Positions 1-8,456 of a stretch of 20,568 nucleotides of DNA are shown here, piece after piece (within the stretch, counting starts at the first letter, position 1; each line of letters opens with the position of its first letter). The notes below the pieces were generated by a model that had not been told where the DNA came from, did no database searches, and saw only the letters and a program-made list of their open reading frames with translations. Origin of the DNA: an uncultured Lachnospiraceae bacterium (GTDB lineage Bacteria > Bacillota > Clostridia > Lachnospirales > Lachnospiraceae); contig CAJUBR010000050.1 in assembly GCA_910584695.1 (NCBI GenBank), positions 1 through 20,568 of the forward strand, read 5' to 3'. Position numbers and translations under genes: made by a program.

Positions 1-252
1 ATTTTTTGTTTCTTCCTTCCCTTTTACCGTTTTGCATAACTCATAGCCATCCATTCCCGGCATGGAGATATCAGTCAAAATCAACTGCGGATTCATCTCT
101 TTCATCATTTCAAGAGCCATTTCACCGCTTTCTGCCAAAACAGGAGTATAACCCATACTCTTAATAATTTCTCCTAAAATCTCTCTGTTTGTTTCCACAT
201 CATCTACAATTAGAATCTTTTCCCTGGCTGTATTTTTATCTTCATAGAGCAT
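1..252 (-). CDS. Response regulator receiver-domain protein (3' end outside window)
   Basis: 84 N-terminal codons are visible; the gene continues past base 1. The translation carries the receiver (REC) pattern: acidic pair Asp17-Asp18 in ILIVDD, and the probable phosphoacceptor Asp61 in LILTDISMPGMDGYE. The ATG at 252 has GGAGGG about 9 nt upstream. It starts 18 bp after the histidine kinase stop, so the two are probably co-transcribed and a natural phosphotransfer pair. The start is a bare REC domain with no transmembrane segment; any output domain lies outside the window. It could be a single-domain regulator, a multi-REC protein or a hybrid kinase. The REC call is firm; the role is not known. 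Confidence 0.9.
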   Translation of the reverse strand, partial: MLYEDKNTAREKILIVDDVETNREILGEIIKSMGYTPVLAESGEMALEMMKEMNPQLILTDISMPGMDGYELCKTVKGKEETKN

Positions 253-270
253 ATACACACTTCCCTCCAG

Positions 271-1695
271 TTACAGAAATTTATCCAATTCTTCAAAACC
301 TGCAGTCACTTTATCATAATTTTCTTTCTGAATTGCCATCTTGAGCCTTAATACTGCCCTCTTCATCTCAGGTGGAGCCTCTTCGGTTAACTGTTTGATA
401 ATTTCCATAAACATCTCTGCTTTTTCCCAATTCTCCATCTCCACGCATAGAATCAGCTTCGATAAGTTCCTCTTAACATTCTCCTGATTTTCAGGTGTGC
501 CAAATCGCCTTATGTTCTCTGCCTTTTCTTCCTCTGCAGTATTGGGTACCGAGATAAACTGCGTCATTTTTCCCTCATCCGTCTGTTTTGAAGGTTCCCC
601 ATCTTCTTTACTGATACCGACCCAGATAGAAAAAGAAAAAGTACTTCCTCTGTTTTTCTCACTCTCTACTTCAATTTTTCCACCCATCAATTCTACCAAT
701 TGTTTACAGATATTTAGTCCTAAACCGGTACCTCCGTACTTTCTGGAGATTGATGCATCGACTTGTGAAAAACTCTTGAATAACTTTTCCTTGTCTGCTT
801 TATCAATACCAATACCGGAATCTTTTACAATAAAAAATAACTCTATTTTATCATTTACCTGAGCTGTTTTAACTACTTCTACAGTAATCTTTCCCAAAGC
901 CGTAAACTTCTGTGCATTAGATAACAGATTGTTAAGAATCTGCACGATCCGCAATTCATCCCCTATGATATATTCGGGAATCTGCGGTGACACCGTCATA
1001 AAAAATGCCAATCCCTTTTCCGTAATTTTATTAATATGGTGTGACTTTACATAATCCAGCATATTTCTAAAATGAAACCTGCGGGGCTCTAATGTAAATT
1101 TTCCCGCCTCCAATTTTGAAAAATCCAAAATATTATTAATGATCTTATTCATATCATCACAGCAGCGTTCGATCAACTGCAACGGTTTCATCGTTTTCTC
1201 ATCTAAATCTTCACTTAACAGTTCTCTGACATTTCCTAATATACCATTTACCGGAGTTCTCAATTCATGCGTTATATTCGCAACAAACTCCGACTTCACT
1301 TTCATCGCCTGCTGTGCTTCCTGCTTTACCTGCTCAATTTCCCTGTTTAGAAAATTTCTTTCCAACATATCATTTGCCATACATATGTACACATCCGGAG
1401 AACTGCCGCTTAATACAATCCTCGCTTCTACCGGAAAACAGGTAAGGTTCTTACGATAGGCTACAAGATTTTGTATTTCATTTCCAAACGAAAAATCCGA
1501 AACAAAACCATCTTCCAAATATTGGAACGTGTTTGGAAAAATTTCACTAATATGTCTGCCATACAAATCATTTTCATATTCCAGTTTATGTCTTGCTGTA
1601 TCATTCCCATAGGATATTCTTCCTGTCCGGTCAAACATAAGAATCATTTCCAACGCATCTTCTATCGGAAAGATACCACCTTTACTCTGTTCCAT
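271..1695 (-). CDS. Soluble PAS-domain sensor histidine kinase
   Basis: A cytosolic two-component kinase of 474 aa. An N-terminal PAS-like region (about 10-105) contains LEMILMFDRTGRISYGN. The HisKA H-box is ITHELRTPVNGILG with His143 as phosphorylation site. The ATPase domain has an N-box (NNLLSNAQKF, 255-264), G1 (DSGIG, 292-296), an F-box (LFKSFSQVD) and G2 (GGTGLGL, 321-327). There is no transmembrane helix or signal peptide, so it should sense an internal cue. After the ATPase domain a polar linker leads to a helical tail (about 405-474, with MENWEKAE) that is not part of a minimal kinase and has no visible HPt histidine. An in-frame TTG at 1713 gives 6 more residues, but the ATG at 1695 has GGGAGGAG 4 nt upstream and is preferred. 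The following receiver gene is the likely partner. Confidence 0.92.
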   Translation of the reverse strand: MEQSKGGIFPIEDALEMILMFDRTGRISYGNDTARHKLEYENDLYGRHISEIFPNTFQYLEDGFVSDFSFGNEIQNLVAYRKNLTCFPVEARIVLSGSSPDVYICMANDMLERNFLNREIEQVKQEAQQAMKVKSEFVANITHELRTPVNGILGNVRELLSEDLDEKTMKPLQLIERCCDDMNKIINNILDFSKLEAGKFTLEPRRFHFRNMLDYVKSHHINKITEKGLAFFMTVSPQIPEYIIGDELRIVQILNNLLSNAQKFTALGKITVEVVKTAQVNDKIELFFIVKDSGIGIDKADKEKLFKSFSQVDASISRKYGGTGLGLNICKQLVELMGGKIEVESEKNRGSTFSFSIWVGISKEDGEPSKQTDEGKMTQFISVPNTAEEEKAENIRRFGTPENQENVKRNLSKLILCVEMENWEKAEMFMEIIKQLTEEAPPEMKRAVLRLKMAIQKENYDKVTAGFEELDKFL

Positions 1696-1716
1696 AAAGC
1701 TCCTCCCAGGCAACGT

Positions 1717-1755
1717 AAAAAGGCAGTAAAATACGTTATAATATTTTTGCTGCCT
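1717..1755 (-). terminator. Intrinsic terminator after the HD-GYP gene
   Basis: Read on the minus strand, AGGCAG (1755-1750) pairs with CTGCCT (1726-1721), extended inward by A/T-rich pairs, and is followed by a short T run (1720-1717). It lies between the HD-GYP stop (1771) and the kinase start (1695). The kinase therefore either depends on readthrough or has a start site I could not find. Confidence 0.6.
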
Positions 1756-1770
1756 ATATTCATTTATGTA

Positions 1771-2853
1771 TCAAGAAAAATCAAACATTTTAATTACTTC
1801 GACAATATTAAAGAAATCCACCTTGGCAAGTTCAAAACACTCCAGTACATCCGGAGAGAACTGTCCACACTCACCATTCATTATCATATCATACGCTATA
1901 TTATTCGCATATGCACTTTTATATACCCTTGGACTTACCAGTGCATCATAAACATCTGCAACGGCAACAATCTGTGCACTAATTGGAATCTGATCTCCCA
2001 CCAGATGATCCGGATATCCATTACCATCCCACCTCTCATGATGATAACGGCAGATATCATAACAGTACTGATAAAATCCTGCCGATTGATTTCCCCGCAA
2101 TTTTTCCAGTATGTCACAACCAATTGTCGTATGTGTCTTCATAATTTCAAATTCTTCAGACGTCAAACGTCCCGGTTTCAACAATATGGCATCCGGAATC
2201 CCAATCTTACCTATATCATGCAGGGCAGATGCTCTGGCAATTTCGTCCACTTGTTCCTGCGTCAATCCATATTTAGGGAAATACTTCATCAGGTACTTCA
2301 ACATAATTCTTGTAAAATACTTAATACGTCTGATATGTTCTCCTGTTTCTGCACTTCTGAATTCCACAACAGAACTCAGTGCATCAATCATGAATTCATT
2401 ATTTTCGAGAATTTCCTTCTCTTTTTCCATGATTGCCTCTTCCTGTTCCTTCAGACGTACTTCCATATTATGCTTATTCTGATACAGTTCAATAATATTC
2501 TTACTTCTTCTTCTAACTATATGAGGATAAAAAGGCTTATGCATTACATCCGCTACACCATAAGTATAAGCTTCATCTTCGCTGTCCCTGACACTTTCAC
2601 CAGTAATCAAGATAACTGGAATTTCTTCTAACAGTTCCCGCTCCTTCATATACTTTAATACTTCAAAACCATTCATGACAGGCATTACAACATCCAGTAA
2701 AATTAATACAATATTATGATTATTCTCAATCTGGAAAATTGCATCCTGACCATTCTCTGCTTCCAGTATGTCATACTCTTCCCGAAACATCTCATTTAAT
2801 ACTGCACGATTGATTTCTTCATCGTCAACAATCAAAATCTGTTGTTTATCCAT
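1771..2853 (-). CDS. Response regulator with HD-GYP phosphodiesterase-type output domain
   Basis: 360 aa. The receiver domain (1-120) has Asp10-Asp11, phosphoacceptor Asp54 (LLDVVMPVMNG), Thr84 and Lys106. A coiled linker (about 125-155) leads to an HD-GYP domain with His173 (GEHIRR), His212-Asp213 (LHDIGKIGIP), His241, His271-His272 (HHERWDGNGYP) and the GYP signature as GNGYP at 277-281. The metal-binding histidines and HD pair look intact, which favours an active cyclic-dinucleotide phosphodiesterase (c-di-GMP for the family); substrate is inferred. There is no DNA-binding domain or membrane segment. The ATG at 2853 follows GAGGAG by 5 nt. The gene has its own promoter and lies upstream of a kinase and another receiver, suggesting one signalling module. 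Confidence 0.92.
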   Translation of the reverse strand: MDKQQILIVDDEEINRAVLNEMFREEYDILEAENGQDAIFQIENNHNIVLILLDVVMPVMNGFEVLKYMKERELLEEIPVILITGESVRDSEDEAYTYGVADVMHKPFYPHIVRRRSKNIIELYQNKHNMEVRLKEQEEAIMEKEKEILENNEFMIDALSSVVEFRSAETGEHIRRIKYFTRIMLKYLMKYFPKYGLTQEQVDEIARASALHDIGKIGIPDAILLKPGRLTSEEFEIMKTHTTIGCDILEKLRGNQSAGFYQYCYDICRYHHERWDGNGYPDHLVGDQIPISAQIVAVADVYDALVSPRVYKSAYANNIAYDMIMNGECGQFSPDVLECFELAKVDFFNIVEVIKMFDFS

Positions 2854-2905
2854 GGCATCTCCTCATTATCCTTTTTATAAATTTTAATCATTTTCTTTCA
2901 GAAAT

Positions 2906-2934
2906 AAAATATCACTTTTCAATATAAATGTCAA
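2906..2934 (-). promoter_or_regulatory. Predicted sigma-A promoter for the HD-GYP gene
   Basis: Minus strand TTGACA (2934-2929), 17-bp spacer, TATTTT (2911-2906). The predicted start is near 2899, giving a leader of about 45 nt. The -35 is a perfect consensus; the -10 matches 4 of 6. Confidence 0.6.
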
Positions 2935-3015
2935 TTCATTTTGCCTTTCTTCCCGTTATTTTCCATCCATAATTTTAATTAATCATCTATATCATATATG
3001 TATCGGATATTTTTA

Positions 3016-3903
3016 TCATACCCTTTCTTTTTCTCTGATTGCTTTGTTCAGTGCATTTAGTACTATCTTCTTGTCCCCGCTCCATTTTGGTGCGACCAGC
3101 GTTTTTTTATCTCCATCCCCCGTCATACGGTGGATTACCATCTTTTCCGGCAGTAATGCAATACAGTCTGCAACCAAGCCGGCATATTCTTCCAGCCCCA
3201 TTGTCAAAAATTTCCCCTGTCTGTAATCCTGTTCCAAATCCGTTCCGCTTATTACATGAAGCAGCTGCAATTTAATTCCCGTAGCACCGCTTTTTCCTAC
3301 ATAGGATACTGTTTTTTTCATATCCTCTTTTGATTCCCCCGGAAGTCCGAGAATTACATGCACAATCACCTGTACTCCAATTTCTCTCAGCCTTTTTACC
3401 GCCTCTTCATAGACTGGTAACGAATATCCTCTACGAATATACTTTGCTGTTTTTTCATGGATTGTCTGCAAACCAAGTTCCACCCATACCGGTTTTTTAC
3501 GGTTCATTTCATGTAATAACAAAATAATCTCTTCGGAGAGGCAGTCAGGTCTTGTAGCAATCGAAAGTACTGCAATATCCGGATGGGATACCGCCTCTTC
3601 ATAGAGCTTTCTGAGTTTTTCAACCGGAGCATATGTATTGGTAAAAGCCTGAAAATAGGCAATATATTTTCCGCCTTTTATCTTTCTCTTTAGCCGTTCC
3701 TTTCCCTTTTCAATCTGAGCGGTAATAGAATCCTCCCTTTTTCCGGCAAATTCCCCGGAGCCAGCATCGGAACAAAAAATACATCCTCTCGTATCTAATG
3801 TACCATCTCTATTAGGACAGGTAAAGCCACCATCCAATGCAATCTTATATACTTTTTGTCCAAAGGTATCCCTTAAATATCTGTTTAATGAATAATATTC
3901 CAT
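3016..3903 (-). CDS. TIGR01212-family radical SAM protein (YhcC-like)
   Basis: 295 aa. The N-terminal cluster motif is spaced C29-x11-C41-x2-C44 (FTCPNRDG, then GCIFC), the layout of the YhcC/TIGR01212 radical SAM group, related to the Elp3-type fold. Supporting stretches are QAFTNTYAPVEKL, ATRPDCLSEE and VELGLQTIHE. The family binds a 4Fe-4S cluster and cleaves SAM; its physiological substrate is not settled, so none is assigned. The start lies 8 bp after the fabV stop with no clear Shine-Dalgarno, so translation is probably coupled to fabV. I saw no convincing terminator between its stop and the next promoter at 2934. Confidence 0.88.
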   Translation of the reverse strand: MEYYSLNRYLRDTFGQKVYKIALDGGFTCPNRDGTLDTRGCIFCSDAGSGEFAGKREDSITAQIEKGKERLKRKIKGGKYIAYFQAFTNTYAPVEKLRKLYEEAVSHPDIAVLSIATRPDCLSEEIILLLHEMNRKKPVWVELGLQTIHEKTAKYIRRGYSLPVYEEAVKRLREIGVQVIVHVILGLPGESKEDMKKTVSYVGKSGATGIKLQLLHVISGTDLEQDYRQGKFLTMGLEEYAGLVADCIALLPEKMVIHRMTGDGDKKTLVAPKWSGDKKIVLNALNKAIREKERV

Positions 3904-3911
3904 CAGTTATA

Positions 3912-5075
3912 CTACACCATTACATCTGCCGTATAATCCACCTCTGGAAATTTAAATCCAAACATATGATAAAAATCCTCCCAATATCCGTTTATGTCAG
4001 ATAACTCAAACAAATTATCACTGTCAATTCGTCGCCATATATCCATAACCTCGCTCTGGACATCCTCCCGCATCTCCCAGTCATCCATATGGATCATCCC
4101 ATCTTCTGACAAGAGAACACCTCCGGTTCCAAAGAGTTTATCTTTAAACAGACGCTCCATCTGTTCAATACAGCCCTCATGGATTCCCTTTTCCTTCATC
4201 ACCTTATAAAGCACCGCAAAATAAAGGGGTACAATCGGAATGGCAGCACTTGCCTGAGTTACCAATGCCTTATTTACCGATACATAAGCCTTTATTCCGT
4301 TTGCCGTTTGTTTCTTTGTAATGGCATCCGCACTTTCCTTTAAGTGTTTCTTCGCCATACCGATGGTTCCCTCATGATAAACCGGATAGGTAAGTTTTGG
4401 CCCGATATAAGAATAGGCTATTGTCACTGCATCTTTTGCAATGGCATCCGCTGCCGCCAATGCATCAATCCAATCCATCCAGTCCTCTCCTCCCATAACC
4501 TTAACAGTCGCCTGTATTTCTTCTTCTGTAGCTGAAGAGATGGAAGCTTCACCAACTGTATTATTTTGCAGATTCCAGCTTTTTTCCGTAAAGAGCTCGC
4601 CAGTTGTTTTTAATGTTGAAACATAAGTCGTTCCATCCGCCATTGTTCTTCTTGGGGCCGCAAGAGAGTAAATGACCATATCCACCTGTCCCAAATCCTG
4701 TTTTATCGTTTGAATGACTTCTTCCTTCACCTCTGCTGAAAATGCATCGCCGTTAAATGATTTTGCATATAGACCTTCCCTTTTTGCAGCCTCATCAAAT
4801 GCTTTTGTATTGTAATATCCCGGTGTTGCGGTTCTTTTTCCGGATGCTTCTTTTTCAAACATAACTCCAATCGTAGCTGCACCCAGACCAAATGCTGCTG
4901 TAATTCTGGACGCAAGCCCATAACCGGTAGAAGCACCAATTACTAATACCTTTTTCGGACCTTCCATCCTGCCGTTTTCTTTCACATAACGAATCTGACG
5001 ATTCACATTCGTCTCACATCCAACAGGATGTGCTGTCGTACAAATAAATCCTTTTACTTTTGGTTCTACTATCAT
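3912..5075 (-). CDS. fabV: FabV/Ter-type NADH-dependent trans-2-enoyl reductase
   Basis: 387 aa, the usual FabV size (about 390-400). It reduces trans-2-enoyl-ACP or enoyl-CoA in fatty-acid elongation; Ter members of the same family reduce crotonyl-CoA in butyrate formation, and sequence alone does not separate these. The N-terminus MIVEPKVKGFICTTAHPVGC is typical. The Rossmann loop is VIGASTGYGLASR (GASTGYG at 47-53). The catalytic Y-x8-K pair is Tyr233 and Lys242 (PVYHEGTIGMAKK). The family is known to be little affected by triclosan. A 14-residue upstream extension is open, but the ATG at 5075 has GGAGGA 5 nt upstream and matches family starts. It is transcribed with the radical SAM gene from a promoter just behind carB. 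Confidence 0.93.
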   Translation of the reverse strand: MIVEPKVKGFICTTAHPVGCETNVNRQIRYVKENGRMEGPKKVLVIGASTGYGLASRITAAFGLGAATIGVMFEKEASGKRTATPGYYNTKAFDEAAKREGLYAKSFNGDAFSAEVKEEVIQTIKQDLGQVDMVIYSLAAPRRTMADGTTYVSTLKTTGELFTEKSWNLQNNTVGEASISSATEEEIQATVKVMGGEDWMDWIDALAAADAIAKDAVTIAYSYIGPKLTYPVYHEGTIGMAKKHLKESADAITKKQTANGIKAYVSVNKALVTQASAAIPIVPLYFAVLYKVMKEKGIHEGCIEQMERLFKDKLFGTGGVLLSEDGMIHMDDWEMREDVQSEVMDIWRRIDSDNLFELSDINGYWEDFYHMFGFKFPEVDYTADVMV

Positions 5076-5182
5076 AACTATCCTCCATCTACAGGACGCA
5101 TACGGCTGATGCTGCACTCTGGAACCGAAATCACTTTTTCCAACCGTCTCCGTCCACTATTAAACCTTCGTCTATTATTTTC

Positions 5183-5214
5183 AAAACGAAAACGGACGGC
5201 GTATCAACGCCGTC
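5183..5214 (-). terminator. carAB intrinsic terminator
   Basis: On the minus strand GACGGCGT (5214-5207) pairs perfectly with ACGCCGTC (5202-5195) around a TGAT loop, followed by the T-rich run CGTTTTCGTTTT (5194-5183). It begins 44 bp past the carB stop. Its first base coincides with the predicted start of the fabV transcript. Confidence 0.75.
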
Positions 5215-5220
5215 AATTAA

Positions 5221-5249
5221 CTTATACCATGCCTATTATGCTTTGTCAA
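5221..5249 (-). promoter_or_regulatory. Predicted promoter of fabV and the radical SAM gene
   Basis: Minus strand TTGACA (5249-5244), 17-bp spacer, TATAAG (5226-5221). It lies in the 45 bp between the carB stop and the terminator hairpin. Expected +1 is about 5214, the first base of that hairpin, leaving a leader of about 139 nt before fabV. Confidence 0.65.
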
Positions 5250-5258
5250 ACAGGAAAA

Positions 5259-8200
5259 TCATAAGGTGCAGATATCCACCAGTGTCAGGTGCTCCTTATC
5301 TGCTTTCTCCAAAGAGGTAAGCAGGGCATTGGCAGTATCTAAACTCGTCAGAACGGTAACACCTGTTTCAATTGCATGACGACGGATAATAAATCCATCC
5401 TTACTTCTTTCAATTCCCTGTGCCGGTGTATCAATTACCAGATCAATCTCATGGCTTAGGATTAAATCAAGCAGGTTTGGAGATTCACGTTCTACCTTAT
5501 TAATCGGTTTTGCCGGAACTCCTTTTTCATTTAATACACGGCAGGTACTTCTGGTAGAATAGATTTCATAACCTAATGCAGCAAAACGTCTTCCAATCTC
5601 CACCGCATCCAGCTTATCCGAATCCTTAACCGTAAGGACCATTTTTTTATGTTTTGGAAGGTCTACCCCATTCCCTAAAAATGCCTTATAAAGTGCTTCA
5701 TTAAAATCCTTTGCAATCCCCAGACATTCGCCGGTCGACTTCATTTCAGGTCCAAGACTGATCTCGGCCCCACGCAGTTTTTCAAAGGAGAATACCGGCA
5801 TTTTTACTGCAAAATACTCACTTTCCGGCTGCAGACCCGGCTTATACCCAAGATTACGGATTTTCTCTCCGATGATAACCTTTGATGCAAGGTCTACAAT
5901 CGGAATTCCCGTCACTTTACTGATATACGGCACAGTCCGGGAAGAACGCGGATTTACCTCAATTACATATACCTCATCCTGATATACAATAAACTGAATA
6001 TTAATCAAACCGATCACATGAAGACTGGTTGCAAGCTTTCTGGTATAATCCTCCAATACCCGCTTAATCTTATCTGAAATACTTCTTGCAGGATATACAG
6101 AAATACTGTCTCCCGAATGAATTCCCGCTCTTTCCACATGCTCCATAATACCCGGGATTAAGATATCCTCTCCATCACATACTGCATCCACTTCCACTTC
6201 TTTGCCCATAAGATATTTATCCACCAGAATCGGATGTTCCTGTACGGTACGGTTAATAATCTCCATAAACTCCACGATATCCTCATCACTAATGGCAATC
6301 TGCATTCCCTGTCCACCTAATACATAAGACGGTCTGACTAATACCGGATACCCCAGTTCATTTGCAGCAGTTAAAGCTTCTTCACAGGTAAATACCGTCT
6401 TTCCTGCCGGTCTCGGAATGCAGCACTCTTCTAAAATCTCATCAAATAATTCCCTGTCTTCCGCTGCATCCACATTCTCTGCAGAAGTACCGAAAATCGG
6501 AACTCCCATCTTTAACAGATCTTCTGTCAGCTTAATTGCGGTCTGACCACCAAACTGGACAACTGCACCGTCCGGTTTTTCCAAATTCACAATTGCTTCC
6601 ACATCCTCTGCAGTCAGCGGCTCAAAATAAAGCTTATCCGCAATATCAAAGTCCGTACTTACCGTTTCCGGGTTGTTATTTACAATAATGGTCTCATACC
6701 CGCTTTCGGAAAGTGCCCAGGTACTGTGGACCGAACAATAATCAAACTCGATACCCTGCCCGATCCGGATCGGACCGGAACCTAATACCATCACCTTCTT
6801 TTTGGTTCTTGTTGCATCTACTTCACAGTCCCCGTCATAGCAGGAATAATAATACGGGGTACTTGCCTCAAATTCGGCGGCACAGGTATCCACCATCTTA
6901 TAGGCAGGATGAATATCATATGCAAAACGTACATCATGAATTTCCTGTACATTCCTTCCGGTAATCTGTGCAATCACTTCATCCGGAAACTCAAGACGTT
7001 TTGCTTCCTGCATAAGTTCTTTCGTCATTGGTTCACTGCCAAGACGTTTTTCCATCTTTACAATATTGGCAATCTTATCTAAAAACCATAAATCAATTTT
7101 TGTAATATCCTGAATCTCTTCCAACGTAATTCCCCTTCGAATTGCTTCTGCTACTACAAAAATACGGCGGTCATCTACCCGGTGAAGCTCCTCGTGGATT
7201 TCCTCTGACGAACGTTCGTTTAAATCTTCATAGATCAGGCTGTTTACATGCTGTTCCAACGAACGAAGTGCCTTCATCAAAGCACCCTCAAAATTGGTAC
7301 AGATACTCATAACCTCACCCGTTGCTTTCATCTGGGTCGTAAGCTTACGGCTTGCTTTAATAAATTTGTCAAAAGGAAGTCTTGGAATCTTTACGACACA
7401 GTAATCCAGTGCCGGCTCAAAGCTTGCATAAGTCTTCCCTGTAATCGCATTTTTAATTTCATCTAAATGATATCCCAATGCAATCTTGGCAGATACTTTC
7501 GCAATAGGATACCCTGTTGCTTTCGATGCTAAAGCCGAAGAACGGCTTACACGGGGATTTACCTCAATGACACAATATTCAAAGGAAGCCGGATTCAGGG
7601 CAAACTGTACATTACATCCGCCTGTAATGTTCAACTCGGAAATAATATTTAATGCCGAACTTCTAAGCATTTGATATTCCTTATCCGCTAATGTCTGGGA
7701 AGGAGCAACTACAATGGAATCACCGGTATGTACACCAACCGGGTCTAAATTTTCCATATTACATACACATATACCAGTACCGTTTGCATCCCGCATCACC
7801 TCATATTCGATTTCTTTCCATCCTGCAATGCAACGTTCTACTAAAACCTGTCCCACACGGGATAACCTCAGACCATTTTCTAATATCTCTTTAAATTTTT
7901 CTTCATTTTCAGCGATACCGCCACCGGAACCTCCTAATGTATATGCCGGGCGGAGAACTGCCGGATACCCGATGGTCTTAACAAATTCCAGACCATCCTC
8001 TATATTCGTTACCACTTTGGATGGTGCAATCGGCTCCCCAATCTTTTCCATGGTTTTTTTAAATTCATCTCTGTCCTCTGCCTTCTTAATCGTCTTGGCA
8101 GAAGTACCGATCAAGCGGACATTATGCTGGCGGAGAAATCCTGATTCTTCTAATTCCATAGCAATATTCAGTGCTGCCTGCCCCCCAAGAGTCGGGAGAA

Positions 8201-8456
8201 TACTATCAGGTTTTTCCTGTGTAATTACTTTCTTTACAATCTCTGGTGTTAACGGCTCAATGTATACCTGATCCGCTATATTTTTATCGGTCATAATGGT
8301 AGCCGGATTTGAATTGATTAAAATAACATAAATTCCTTCCTCTTTTAACGCACGGCATGCCTGTGTTCCTGCATAATCAAATTCTGCGGCCTGTCCAATC
8401 ACGATAGGTCCGGAACCAATCACTATTACTTTTTTAATGTTGGGATTCTTTGGCAT
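5259..8456 (-). CDS. carB: Carbamoyl-phosphate synthase large subunit
   Basis: 1065 aa, full length. It makes carbamoyl phosphate from bicarbonate, ATP and ammonia channelled from CarA, feeding pyrimidine and arginine synthesis. Two homologous ATP-grasp halves are visible: the first opens with GSGPIVIGQAAEFDYAG and the second with GSGPIRIGQGIEFDY (about residue 559). Each has the Gly-rich ATP-grasp loop (YTLGGSGGG; YVLGGQGMQ) and an NPR motif (EVNPRVSRSS; EVNPRSSRT). The C-terminal 130 residues (936-1065) form the MGS-like allosteric domain, the site of UMP or IMP/ornithine effects in known enzymes. The ATG overlaps the carA stop by one base (TAATG), so the two are translationally coupled. 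No truncation seen. Confidence 0.98.
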   Translation of the reverse strand: MPKNPNIKKVIVIGSGPIVIGQAAEFDYAGTQACRALKEEGIYVILINSNPATIMTDKNIADQVYIEPLTPEIVKKVITQEKPDSILPTLGGQAALNIAMELEESGFLRQHNVRLIGTSAKTIKKAEDRDEFKKTMEKIGEPIAPSKVVTNIEDGLEFVKTIGYPAVLRPAYTLGGSGGGIAENEEKFKEILENGLRLSRVGQVLVERCIAGWKEIEYEVMRDANGTGICVCNMENLDPVGVHTGDSIVVAPSQTLADKEYQMLRSSALNIISELNITGGCNVQFALNPASFEYCVIEVNPRVSRSSALASKATGYPIAKVSAKIALGYHLDEIKNAITGKTYASFEPALDYCVVKIPRLPFDKFIKASRKLTTQMKATGEVMSICTNFEGALMKALRSLEQHVNSLIYEDLNERSSEEIHEELHRVDDRRIFVVAEAIRRGITLEEIQDITKIDLWFLDKIANIVKMEKRLGSEPMTKELMQEAKRLEFPDEVIAQITGRNVQEIHDVRFAYDIHPAYKMVDTCAAEFEASTPYYYSCYDGDCEVDATRTKKKVMVLGSGPIRIGQGIEFDYCSVHSTWALSESGYETIIVNNNPETVSTDFDIADKLYFEPLTAEDVEAIVNLEKPDGAVVQFGGQTAIKLTEDLLKMGVPIFGTSAENVDAAEDRELFDEILEECCIPRPAGKTVFTCEEALTAANELGYPVLVRPSYVLGGQGMQIAISDEDIVEFMEIINRTVQEHPILVDKYLMGKEVEVDAVCDGEDILIPGIMEHVERAGIHSGDSISVYPARSISDKIKRVLEDYTRKLATSLHVIGLINIQFIVYQDEVYVIEVNPRSSRTVPYISKVTGIPIVDLASKVIIGEKIRNLGYKPGLQPESEYFAVKMPVFSFEKLRGAEISLGPEMKSTGECLGIAKDFNEALYKAFLGNGVDLPKHKKMVLTVKDSDKLDAVEIGRRFAALGYEIYSTRSTCRVLNEKGVPAKPINKVERESPNLLDLILSHEIDLVIDTPAQGIERSKDGFIIRRHAIETGVTVLTSLDTANALLTSLEKADKEHLTLVDICTL

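Noticed and set aside
1471..2631. 386-codon plus-strand frame opposite the kinase and HD-GYP genes
   Set aside because: It crosses two well-supported genes and the terminator on the other strand; its composition (many Ile, His, Arg, Phe) is typical of an antisense shadow.
5076..5117. 14-residue upstream extension of FabV
   Set aside because: The ATG at 5075 has GGAGGA at ideal spacing and gives the conserved FabV N-terminus.
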